Assembly: GCA_944323845.1 (NCBI GenBank)
Contig: CALUUA010000017.1
Location: 1 to 47,756, forward strand
Direction of reading: 5' to 3'
DNA length: 47,756 nucleotides
From: an uncultured Bacteroidales bacterium
GTDB taxonomy: Bacteria > Bacteroidota > Bacteroidia > Bacteroidales > UBA932
The position numbers were made by a program, and so were the translations under genes. Positions 34,998-42,614 of this stretch are shown in pieces (the stretch's first letter is position 1; each line of letters opens with the position of its first letter). The notes beneath the pieces are model-generated. The model worked only from the letters and a program-made list of their open reading frames with translations, was not told where the DNA came from and did not search any database.

Positions 34998-36482
34998 ATG
35001 AAAAGAACAGTATTTTTGTTGCCGATACTGGCAATGCTTGCAGGCTGTACGAAACAGCAGAGCGAATCCTTCGGAAGTGAAGGCGCTCCTGTGACCTTCG
35101 ACAAAATAGTGGCCCATGCCGCAGCCCCGGGAACTGCATCGAAGACCGCTCTTGACGGCCTCGAAATGTTATGGTCCGAGGGCGACGCCATAAATGTGGC
35201 TGCGGATCCGCAATTTTCGGCCAAACCTTATTCCATAACCCTGCACGAGTTCGGGATTTCTTCCGGAGCAGGGGAGAAATCGGCTGTCTTTGCTTCGGAC
35301 ACTCCGCTTACCGGTACTGTGATGTATGCTGCATACCCGGCATCAAGCTATACTAAAGAAGGGGAGAAATACATCTACTTCGACTATCCGTCAGTGCAGA
35401 ATTATGTCCCTGACGGCATAGAAGACGGTATCATTCCCATGTATGCCCATGCCTTTACCGATCCTTCGGATGTAGAGTTCATGTACGGAAGCGGTATTCT
35501 CCGGATAAATCTCTACAGCACGAACGATGTAAGCCTCGAAAAGATCATCGTGACTACGGATGAGCCTGCTTCGGGCGTGTTCGTGGTGGATCCTGCACTC
35601 AAACGTATGCCGAGGGTGAAGAACGGGACCAACAGCCAGACGCAGATTACCTACAACATAGGCGGCGTTAGCCTCAGCAAGGACCCGTCTGCACCTACGC
35701 AGTTCAACATCTGTCTGGCAAATACCATGTCCAACGGCGCCAAGGTGACGGAAAGCGGAGCCTATTCTACCGTAAAGGTGGACATCTACGCTGCCGACGG
35801 TTCCGTATTGACCAAGACGATAAGAGATCAGGTCATAGAAGGCGGGGTGATATACAGCAAGTCCACGATAGCCTTTGACGGAAAGATATGCTACTCCGTC
35901 GGAGATTATTATCCGAATCCGTCAGTCGATACGGATGATCCTGAAGCATCGGCTGCGGTCGAGGGAATCGTTTTCGAAGTGGACGAGACCGGACAGCATG
36001 GGAAGATTTTCAGTCTGGAAGAAGGTTCCGGCCTGAAATGGAGCCTCTCCGGCACGGTCGACAACACTGATGACAAGGCTGACGGACAGGTCAATTCGGA
36101 TATTATAAGCGGCCTCGAAGCTGAAGACCCTTCGACGATCCAATATCCTGCATTCGATTGGGCGGCTTCCCTCGGAGAAGGCTGGTACATACCGGCAGTG
36201 GAGGAATTGACGTCCATCCACGCATTGCGCGGAGACCTCAGCGCACAGAAGAATGCATTGAATCAGAAACTTACGGATGTATCGGGTACGCCGTTTTCGG
36301 AATATTTCTATTATTCATCCACTGAATATGACGTACTCGATGCTGACGGCGGGAGCCAGAGGAACAGGGTGTACACCGTAAACTTCAAGAGGGCGTCCTC
36401 AGCTTCGGATCTTTTGTCAGGAGCCTTGAAAAACAGCTCGGATTCTGACAAGTGCGTGTACAGAGCCGTAAAGAAATTCTAA
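34998..36482 (+). CDS. Fimbrillin-family lipoprotein with shared C-terminal domain
   Basis: A 494-residue lipoprotein (lipobox MLAGC). The N-terminal part has fimbrillin-like features: SKTALDGLEMLWSEGDAINV near residues 52-71 and a string of beta segments to about residue 295, as in Mfa-like/fimbrillin proteins of gut Bacteroidales. Residues about 298-494 repeat the domain of the previous lipoprotein (SVGDYYPNPSVD, VEGIVFEVDE, HGKIFSLEEGSGLKWS, ASLGEGWYIPAVEEL, YRAVKKF). It is likely displayed at the surface, possibly in a pilus-like structure or as a glycan-binding partner. Function is inferred from domain resemblance only. Confidence 0.75.
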   Translation: MKRTVFLLPILAMLAGCTKQQSESFGSEGAPVTFDKIVAHAAAPGTASKTALDGLEMLWSEGDAINVAADPQFSAKPYSITLHEFGISSGAGEKSAVFASDTPLTGTVMYAAYPASSYTKEGEKYIYFDYPSVQNYVPDGIEDGIIPMYAHAFTDPSDVEFMYGSGILRINLYSTNDVSLEKIIVTTDEPASGVFVVDPALKRMPRVKNGTNSQTQITYNIGGVSLSKDPSAPTQFNICLANTMSNGAKVTESGAYSTVKVDIYAADGSVLTKTIRDQVIEGGVIYSKSTIAFDGKICYSVGDYYPNPSVDTDDPEASAAVEGIVFEVDETGQHGKIFSLEEGSGLKWSLSGTVDNTDDKADGQVNSDIISGLEAEDPSTIQYPAFDWAASLGEGWYIPAVEELTSIHALRGDLSAQKNALNQKLTDVSGTPFSEYFYYSSTEYDVLDADGGSQRNRVYTVNFKRASSASDLLSGALKNSSDSDKCVYRAVKKF

Positions 36483-36495
36483 AACCATATAAGTC

Positions 36496-37152
36496 ATGAA
36501 AACAATCAGATTATTCTTTTTTGCTGCCGCAATGTCGGTATCGGCAGCCCTTTCGGCCCAGACTTACGAAGTCGGCGACTATTATCCTGATCCTGACGTG
36601 AACGTAGACGACGCTTCCGCAGCCGCGAAGGTGGAAGGCATAGTGTTCGAGGTTTCGGAAGACGGGAAGCACGGCAAGATTTTCAGCCTGAAAGAAGGTT
36701 CCGGCCTGAAGTGGAGCGAGATAGGCGGCGCTGACTATACCGATGACGAAAACGACGGGCAGATGAACTATGACATCATCAAGGTCCTCGAACCGGAATT
36801 CAACGGTTATCCGGCTTTCCAGTGGGCGGCTTCCCTCGGAGAAGGATGGTATCTTCCTGCCATAAACGAACTGGTGGTATTGCGCGAGGCCTGGGGAACT
36901 ACAAATGCCAAACGCAAGGCTCTGAACAAGAAAATCGAGGCGGTAGGCGGGACCCCGCTTTCAAATTCCGTATATGTCTCCTCCAAAGGAGCCGACGCGA
37001 GCGCGGTATATTATTCTTCGACCGAGAACCCTCAGAAACGGAATAAGATCATGAGCCTGAGCTTCAACAGTTTCAGCGATCCGGCAGATGGCGTGAAGAA
37101 ACTTTCCGATTCGGCTGAAAACCTGCTTTTCAGGGCTGTCAAAACATTCTGA
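36496..37152 (+). CDS. Secreted stand-alone copy of the shared DUF1566-like domain
   Basis: A 218-residue secreted protein. A signal peptide (ends ALSAQ) leads directly into the domain shared with the two preceding large proteins: VGDYYPDPDVNVDD, VEGIVFEVSEDGKHGKIFSL, GSGLKWSE, WAASLGEGWYLPAINEL, SVYVSSKGADASAVYYSSTE and FRAVKTF. It has no N-terminal fimbrillin part, so it shows the boundary of the domain well. It lies 13 bases after the fimbrillin gene. It may be a soluble version or a minimal subunit; the function is unknown. Confidence 0.75.
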   Translation: MKTIRLFFFAAAMSVSAALSAQTYEVGDYYPDPDVNVDDASAAAKVEGIVFEVSEDGKHGKIFSLKEGSGLKWSEIGGADYTDDENDGQMNYDIIKVLEPEFNGYPAFQWAASLGEGWYLPAINELVVLREAWGTTNAKRKALNKKIEAVGGTPLSNSVYVSSKGADASAVYYSSTENPQKRNKIMSLSFNSFSDPADGVKKLSDSAENLLFRAVKTF

Positions 37153-37157
37153 GAAAG

Positions 37158-38582
37158 ATGAAGAGACTGTGTCCGATACTTCTGGCCTTGCTTGCGTTTC
37201 CTTTATGCGAAATGCAGGCAAGGGTGCTTCTTCCGGCTCTTTTTTCCGACAATATGGTCCTGCAGCAGAATTCTGCTTCCGCCATTTGGGGGCAGGCCTC
37301 AGGAAACAAGGTGACGATAACTGCGGACTGGCTCGACGAAGCTGTAGAAGCGCCGGTGACAAAGGGAAAATGGAAAGCCTCATTGCCGACGCCGGCGGCA
37401 TCCTGCGAGCCTCATGCCATAAGGATTGCCGACAATAATTCCGAGACTGTCATAGAGAATGTCCTTATAGGCGAGGTGTGGATATGTTCGGGGCAGTCCA
37501 ATATGGAAATGACCATGAGAGGATTCTATCAGCAGGAAATTTCCGGAGCTTTTGAGCAGGCTATGAAGGCCTCGCTGTATAAGGATAAGGTCAGGGCAAT
37601 CACTGTGGAAAGATATGAATCCGAGACTCCGCGAGGCGCTTTCCGTGGCAGATGGATAGTCCCTGACCCGCAATCCGTGATGGGAATCAGCGCTACGGCA
37701 TGGTATTTTGCCTCCAGTCTGTCAGATATGATCGGCGTGCCTGTAGGGATCATCTGCGCGAGCCGGTCATCTTCGAAAATCGAGGCATGGATGCCGAAAG
37801 AATTGCTTGCGGCTGAGTTCGGATATGATGTTGAGAAAATCAATTCGGATCCGTCCATACGCGGGATTTCCAAATGCGGACTTCTATACAACGGTATGCT
37901 CGCTCCGGTAATGGGATATGCTGCCAGGGGTTTTCTGTGGTATCAGGGAGAGTCGAACAGGGACAATCCCGAAATCTACCCGCAGCTGATGTCCGCCATG
38001 GTTTCGCAGTGGCGGAAGCAATGGGGTGACCATAAGGCTGCAATGCCATTCATCTATGTCCAGATAGCACCTTATTCATACGGAGATCCTGACGGTCTTT
38101 CCGTACCTGAAATAGTGGAGGCTCAGCTCGAAGCTGCCAGGATGATAGACAATTCGGCAATCGTAGCCACGACTGACATAGGTTCGGAGTACCGCATCCA
38201 TCCGGCTGCAAAGGATGTAGTAGGCCGCAGGGCGGCAGTAGAGGCCTGCAGAAAGGCCTATTCGACAGATATACCGGATGCTTCCGGGATGACGATGTCC
38301 GGGGCGGAATTTGCCGGAGGCAAGGTCTTCGTGACTTTCGGGAATGCCGGCTACGGACTGAAGGACAATGACGACATAAAAGGTTTCGAACTCGCCGGAG
38401 AGGACGGGGTTTTCCATAAGGCGGATGCTGAAATATACAAGGGGAAACCTATGGTCGTGGTGTCGTCCGATAAGGTGAAAAAGCCGGTGGAGGTCAGATA
38501 TGCCTACAGGAACTATATAGAGTCGAATCTGGAAAACACTCTCGGTTATCCGGCATATCCGTTCCGCGCCGCAGCCGAATGA
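37158..38582 (+). CDS. Sialate O-acetylesterase-like SGNH/SASA esterase
   Basis: A 474-residue secreted esterase (signal peptide to about residue 21). It opens with LLPALFSDNMVLQQ, a hallmark of SASA proteins, and has the SGNH nucleophile in CSGQSNMEM (S114). Later come WYQGESNRDNPEIYPQL (oxyanion and asparagine) and the DIGSEYRIHPAAKDVVGRR segment with the catalytic histidine. The enzyme removes O-acetyl groups, often from sialic acids, which unlocks O-acetylated sialoglycans for sialidases; acetylated xylans are an alternative substrate. It is the last gene of the operon, five bases after the previous gene and about 30 bases before a strong hairpin. Confidence 0.9.
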   Translation: MKRLCPILLALLAFPLCEMQARVLLPALFSDNMVLQQNSASAIWGQASGNKVTITADWLDEAVEAPVTKGKWKASLPTPAASCEPHAIRIADNNSETVIENVLIGEVWICSGQSNMEMTMRGFYQQEISGAFEQAMKASLYKDKVRAITVERYESETPRGAFRGRWIVPDPQSVMGISATAWYFASSLSDMIGVPVGIICASRSSSKIEAWMPKELLAAEFGYDVEKINSDPSIRGISKCGLLYNGMLAPVMGYAARGFLWYQGESNRDNPEIYPQLMSAMVSQWRKQWGDHKAAMPFIYVQIAPYSYGDPDGLSVPEIVEAQLEAARMIDNSAIVATTDIGSEYRIHPAAKDVVGRRAAVEACRKAYSTDIPDASGMTMSGAEFAGGKVFVTFGNAGYGLKDNDDIKGFELAGEDGVFHKADAEIYKGKPMVVVSSDKVKKPVEVRYAYRNYIESNLENTLGYPAYPFRAAAE

Positions 38583-38612
38583 AAGCGTATTTATAAGGGA
38601 TGCATATTTATT

Positions 38613-38657
38613 GGCCCGGACCCTGAAAGTCTTTCATCCGACTTTCGGATCCGGGCC
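38613..38657 (+). terminator. Strong GC-rich hairpin between convergent operons
   Basis: GGCCCGGA (38613-38620) and TCCGGGCC (38650-38657) form the base; the inner arms GAAAGTC and GACTTTC extend it, with a small bulge. It lies 31 bases past the esterase stop and 32 bases before the end of the convergent gene, so it can serve both transcripts. No long T-tract follows. Confidence 0.7.
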
Positions 38658-38688
38658 GGCCTTATGACTGTCTATTCCTGTCCGTAAA

Positions 38689-39819
38689 CTAAAAACTGAT
38701 ATTCAGCGACATGCCGATTGCCGGAGTCGCCCCGCGTCCCGAAATATCGGAGGTGCAGGCCACATACGGAGTCAGCTTGACGTCCAGATCCGCGAATCCT
38801 CTGATGTCGCGCATGTACATGTTCTTTATCTTGGCATGCTGCACGCCGTCGATGATGGCCCAGATTTCGGCTCCGCATGCCACTAAAATTCCTGCCATAA
38901 AAATTATCATTCCTGCAGTAGCCTGGCCTTCGTTGTATTCACCCGACACCGGATCGTATTCGGCTGAATCCGCGAGGCCTATCCCGACTAAAGAACCGAC
39001 CAGCGCGCTGCCTATGGTGGTCCCCATAAATGCGAAGCCCCTGCCTGCGTCCCCGTTTATTATTTGGCCGAGACCCGGAATAAGGAACGAACATATTCCT
39101 CCGACTGCCGGACTGTACTTGTCGCCCGGCATCCTGACATAGTCGGAAGCATTGTAAAGTTTCCTGTACTGCCTGTATTTCATCCCCGGGTGTATTCCTT
39201 CAGGGACTTTTCGCGTACTTTCGATAGAGTATTTGTATGCGTTGACGGCTTCCATTTCCTGCTGGCGGGCCAGTTCGGCCTGAGTCCTGGCCTCGGATTT
39301 TTCCGCAGGTTTTTTCTCGGTTTTCTTCTCTTCTATGCCTCCCGAACCTAACAGCATGGAAGCCAGTTCCTTGCATCCTTCTTCTATTTCCTTCGCCTGG
39401 GTCAATGTCTGGACATTGGCGGTAGCCTCTAATTTTGCAGACTCCACATTGAGGATTTTCGCGGTGATGAAAATATGCGAATCATCCACTTTTGCGGCCT
39501 CTGCCACCAGAATGTAAGCCGCACCTGTCATTTCTCCGAGTTTCCTGATCTGCTCGTCGCTGACCATACCTGTCCTCTGGAACGACTGTTCCCCTACGAT
39601 GGATTCCAGATCGACCCTGTCGTATCCCTCATAACCGGGAGTGTTCGTAATGGCATAGGACAAGCTGCTTCTCAACATGAGCCTGATACCGTAGCTGATG
39701 GTACCTTCCCTGTCCACAGTTTCAAGAATGGCGACTTTTTTGGTCTGCGCCTCCTGACCGGATGACAGCACCGATGCTGACAAGAGTGCTGCCGCAATTA
39801 AAAAGATTTTGAACTTCAT
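38689..39819 (-). CDS. CsgG/LpoB-like domain protein with membrane C-terminus
   Basis: A 376-residue protein with signal peptide (ends SSGQ). The N-terminal part (about 25-150) resembles CsgG/LpoB/TolB-N domains: KKVAILETVDREG, TNTPGYEGYDRVDLESI, EQSFQRTGMVSDEQIRKLGEMTGAAYILVAEA. A charged linker rich in K and E (about 165-195) leads to a C-terminal region with three or more hydrophobic segments (SFLIPGLGQIINGDAGRGF, then GSALVGSLVGIGL and TAGMIIFMAGILVACGAEIW), similar to DUF5683. It is the last gene of a three-gene operon with two LPP20-like proteins and likely acts in the envelope. The exact function is unknown. Confidence 0.65.
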   Translation of the reverse strand: MKFKIFLIAAALLSASVLSSGQEAQTKKVAILETVDREGTISYGIRLMLRSSLSYAITNTPGYEGYDRVDLESIVGEQSFQRTGMVSDEQIRKLGEMTGAAYILVAEAAKVDDSHIFITAKILNVESAKLEATANVQTLTQAKEIEEGCKELASMLLGSGGIEEKKTEKKPAEKSEARTQAELARQQEMEAVNAYKYSIESTRKVPEGIHPGMKYRQYRKLYNASDYVRMPGDKYSPAVGGICSFLIPGLGQIINGDAGRGFAFMGTTIGSALVGSLVGIGLADSAEYDPVSGEYNEGQATAGMIIFMAGILVACGAEIWAIIDGVQHAKIKNMYMRDIRGFADLDVKLTPYVACTSDISGRGATPAIGMSLNISF

Positions 39820-39826
39820 ATTAATA

Positions 39827-40861
39827 TCATTTGCTTATTGTCATGTATATTTTTTCGGATAACGCACTGCCTGCCTTCCGTGCAGCGTCTCTGAATGCTT
39901 CGTCAAAATTCATCGTATGGGTGCCTTTCTCCGAAACGGCAATCTCCGCAGTCCGGGAGCCTTTGCTGTTGACGATTTCCACCGCGGCGTCTATGTAGGC
40001 CGTGTATATTTTCATCCCTCCGATTTCCGCCGGGCCGTATTCTCTGGAAGATATGTCCGCCGTTATGGTCCAGTCCGCCGATTCCGTATCCCCGACAGGG
40101 CTGCATCCTTTTTCCGACAGCAAGGCCTTGAGAATATCTTCCATTTCCTCCGATTCGTCTGCCGGTCCGGCGGATGAGCGGCATTCGATATGGACATATG
40201 TGCCGTGTCCGTATTCCGCCATTTTCGTACGGACGGTTTCTTCGGTATTGCCGAGTTTGTCGGCAAGGGCGGACAGCCTTTCCTGCCCGATGCCGAAATA
40301 GTTCAGCATGAACAGGTCCGACCTGATGCCGTCAGTGAGCGGAATGGATTTTTCCAGAATATCCCGTGCCTTGATTCCGTATCCCTGAATGGAATATCCC
40401 TCGGCCGAAGACAGGGCATTCTCAAGTTCCCTTATCGAGACCAGTATCCTGTTTTCATAAAATTCGCGCGCTTCGCGTATGCTTATATATGCTATGGCCT
40501 GACCGGTTCGCGTTTTCCTGTCATAGACGGATTCGCATTTGACCAGATTAAGTTCCAGATCTGTGGAAAACCGTGTCACGGAACTGTATCCGACTGATGT
40601 CCTGCCGTCGGAAGACTGTCTGGAAAGTGTAGCCTGATCCTTTATTTCCGTACTCATGGACCGGGCTATATTTGTTCTGGCGAGATCCGTCAGATAATTC
40701 CTGAATGTAGTTTCATCCATTCCGGATTCGTTCGAACCGCTCTGAATATCATAGATATATCCTCCCGACACATAAGTGAGCCACTCTTCCGGACAGTCGT
40801 CTGCATTCAGATTCGTAAGGAAGATGAAAAGGACGGCCAATACCGCTGGAATTTTTCGCAT
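39827..40861 (-). CDS. LPP20-like secreted envelope protein
   Basis: A 344-residue protein with a signal peptide (VLAVLFIFLTNLNA). The region around residues 55-145 (ARTNIARSMSTEIKDQ, TRTGQAIAYISIREAREFYE) resembles the LPP20 lipoprotein fold: an amphipathic 'AR.a' helix, then a beta sheet. The C-terminal part (about 235-340) has TITADISSREYG and TAYIDAAVEIVNSKG, like LpoB/CsgG-associated beta units. There is no lipobox. Seven bases separate it from both neighbours. It is probably part of an envelope complex with them; no enzyme motif is seen. Confidence 0.6.
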   Translation of the reverse strand: MRKIPAVLAVLFIFLTNLNADDCPEEWLTYVSGGYIYDIQSGSNESGMDETTFRNYLTDLARTNIARSMSTEIKDQATLSRQSSDGRTSVGYSSVTRFSTDLELNLVKCESVYDRKTRTGQAIAYISIREAREFYENRILVSIRELENALSSAEGYSIQGYGIKARDILEKSIPLTDGIRSDLFMLNYFGIGQERLSALADKLGNTEETVRTKMAEYGHGTYVHIECRSSAGPADESEEMEDILKALLSEKGCSPVGDTESADWTITADISSREYGPAEIGGMKIYTAYIDAAVEIVNSKGSRTAEIAVSEKGTHTMNFDEAFRDAARKAGSALSEKIYMTISK

Positions 40862-40868
40862 AGTGTGA

Positions 40869-41489
40869 TCAGTTGCCTTTTGCGGCTTCCATTATAGACC
40901 TGTTTTCCTCTATGAACTGTTCCAGTTCTTCCTGCGTAAGTCCCTGAGGCTCGAATTTCCCTGCCTTTTCCAGCAGATCGAAGAAAATGTCGCCCCTCAC
41001 GCCTACCTTGGCCGTCACCGAGTACATTCCCGTGGAAGGATTATATTCTATGACAGTCTTGCCGAAAGGCTCGCATGCCTTCGAGACGCTGGAACTTACC
41101 TGCTCCCAGTGGGACCTGATGGCCTGCCGGACTTTCATGTTGCTGGAGATATTGCCCCTTTCCGCATTGTCCATGACGGTGTTGTTCAGGACTCTGGATA
41201 TGGTCGCATATGCCTCGCGCTGCGCGAGTTCTATAGCCATCTGCTTGTTGTCCGCAGTCGCTGTCCCCGAGTACCACTTATAAGGGCGGGACACGATTTC
41301 CGAACCGTCTTCACTTAAACTTTCAGCCATTTCGATGCCCTGAAGGGCAACGGTTTCGACGGCGACCTTTTCGCCTTCAAGATTGCGGCCGCTTGTCCTT
41401 TCAGCCTCTTCCGATACTTGTCTGGTGCTCCCGCACGCTGTCGCAATGACGGCGAGAACTGTCGGAATAAATAGATTTTTCATATCCAA
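40869..41489 (-). CDS. LPP20-family lipoprotein
   Basis: A 206-residue lipoprotein with lipobox AVIATAC. The mature part contains GTATADNKQMAIELAQREAY and ATISRVLNNTVMDNAERGN, the LPP20 pattern, with a beta hairpin ending SVTAKVGVRGDIFFDLLEKAG. LPP20-like lipoproteins are outer-membrane anchored and, in flagellated bacteria, occur with FlgO/FlgT near the motor; this lineage is not flagellated, so the role here is general envelope or assembly. It is the first gene of the minus-strand operon. The second Met (41483) is an alternative start. Confidence 0.7.
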   Translation of the reverse strand: MDMKNLFIPTVLAVIATACGSTRQVSEEAERTSGRNLEGEKVAVETVALQGIEMAESLSEDGSEIVSRPYKWYSGTATADNKQMAIELAQREAYATISRVLNNTVMDNAERGNISSNMKVRQAIRSHWEQVSSSVSKACEPFGKTVIEYNPSTGMYSVTAKVGVRGDIFFDLLEKAGKFEPQGLTQEELEQFIEENRSIMEAAKGN

Positions 41490-41580
41490 GAGAAATTGCC
41501 GGCCAGCTCCTTCCCGGATTTCAACAAAAAGAAAGTGTGGAGCTGTATTCGTTTATATAAAGGAAGGTTGTGGCAAACCT

Positions 41581-41693
41581 GGAACAAATAAACGGATATA
41601 CCCCACACTTGATTAGATATGGGGTATAATGCCCTTGAATCCGGGCAAGGCCATAATCTAAACAAGAATGAGTGCTGTCCGGGCCCTTGTTCC
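41581..41693. other. Structured intergenic element
   Basis: GGAACAA (41581-41587) and TTGTTCC (41687-41693) enclose further pairs: TATACCCC (41597-41604) with GGGGTATA (41621-41628), and CCTTG with CAAGG around 41633-41650. A 5-bp hairpin AGGTT/AACCT lies just to the left near 41565-41580. The 408-base gap 41490-41897 holds this, the tetR promoter and palindromes, and no supportable gene. It could be a leader element of the minus-strand operon or a small RNA; no known class was recognised. Confidence 0.4.
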
Positions 41694-41810
41694 ATCAGAA
41701 AATTGCCACATTTTCCTTTAAGGACGTGCGAATAACACTTTCATCAATATGTAATGCCGGTTTCCCGACACGACAAAGATAAGAAAATTATGAAACTCCG
41801 CCAATTTTCA

Positions 41811-41841
41811 TTGCAGAATATCGGATAAAGTTATACATTTG
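41811..41841 (+). promoter_or_regulatory. tetR operon promoter
   Basis: TTG at 41811-41813, a 20-base spacer and TACATTTG at 41834-41841 match the Bacteroidota TTG / TAnnTTTG promoter pattern. Transcription would start near 41848, inside the first palindrome, 50 bases before the tetR ATG. Confidence 0.65.
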
Positions 41842-41849
41842 CATTAGTA

Positions 41850-41880
41850 TTAACAGAGCTGTTAAATAACATTGTTAACA
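41850..41880. promoter_or_regulatory. Tandem TTAACA palindromes, candidate TetR operator
   Basis: TTAACAG-AG-CTGTTAA (41850-41865) is a perfect 7-bp-arm palindrome. It is followed by TAACA-T-TGTTA (41867-41877) and TGTTAACA (41873-41880). The repeated TTAACA half-sites overlie the predicted transcription start, suiting autorepression by the adjacent TetR regulator. Confidence 0.65.
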
Positions 41881-41897
41881 GACGGGAAAATATCGAC

Positions 41898-42614
41898 ATG
41901 AAGACAGGCAGGAAAACAAGCAGGAAAACAAGAGGGCAGGCAAGTGCTGATCCCTTTACGGACAGACAGGAGGATCGGATTCATGGAAATCCAGGACCTC
42001 AGACCACGGAACAGGCGATAATGGCGGCGGCGGAAGAACTTTTTCTGGAGAAAGGCTACGACAGGGCGACGACTGTCATGATAGCCGGGAAAGCAGGAGT
42101 GACCCACGCCATGCTCCATTATTATTTCAGGACGAAAGAACACATTTTCATGAAGGTGCTCGAAAAGATTCTCGAAGAACTCATGCAGTCGTTCCGTCCT
42201 GTTATGCTCAGGGAAGGAGCGTTCTGGGACACTCTCGAAAAGGGTATTTCCACCCATTTCGACTTTTTGGCCTCGCATCCCAGATTTGCGTTTTTTCTGT
42301 ATGATACCGTGGTGCATAATCCGGAACTGATAGACAGGATGAAAGAGAAATTCATGCCCGTCATCATGAAAATCCTGGCTTTCCATATCGGCAGGATTCG
42401 GGAAGAGTCCGAAAAAGGAAGCATCCGGAGCGTGGATCCCGTCCAGCTCGTCATGGATATCGCGACCCTGAACCTGTCGACCTTCCTTCTTCTGCCGGTA
42501 GCTGCCGGATTTTCCTCCGGCATGGCTGATGCCGGCTGGATGCGGGAATTTCTGGATATCAGGAAGGCGGAAATCATAGCACTGATCAAGTCAAGACTGT
42601 ATGGAGATATATGA
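41898..42614 (+). CDS. TetR-family regulator of the efflux operon
   Basis: A 238-residue regulator. The helix-turn-helix lies at about residues 36-80 (AIMAAAEELFLEKGYDRATT, MIAGKAGVTHAMLHYYFRTKEHIF split), and the C-terminal ligand domain follows. It has an unusual basic N-terminal tail of about 34 residues (KTGRKTSRKTRG) before the DNA-binding domain; no internal ATG starts the usual shorter form, so the tail is probably real and may add DNA contacts. It overlaps tolC by four bases and is likely the repressor of the six-gene operon, acting at the upstream palindromes. Confidence 0.9.
   Translation: MKTGRKTSRKTRGQASADPFTDRQEDRIHGNPGPQTTEQAIMAAAEELFLEKGYDRATTVMIAGKAGVTHAMLHYYFRTKEHIFMKVLEKILEELMQSFRPVMLREGAFWDTLEKGISTHFDFLASHPRFAFFLYDTVVHNPELIDRMKEKFMPVIMKILAFHIGRIREESEKGSIRSVDPVQLVMDIATLNLSTFLLLPVAAGFSSGMADAGWMREFLDIRKAEIIALIKSRLYGDI

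Noticed and set aside
41480..41695. 71-residue minus-strand frame in the intergenic region
   Set aside because: Low-complexity translation without motif or leader; the stretch is better explained as structured non-coding DNA.
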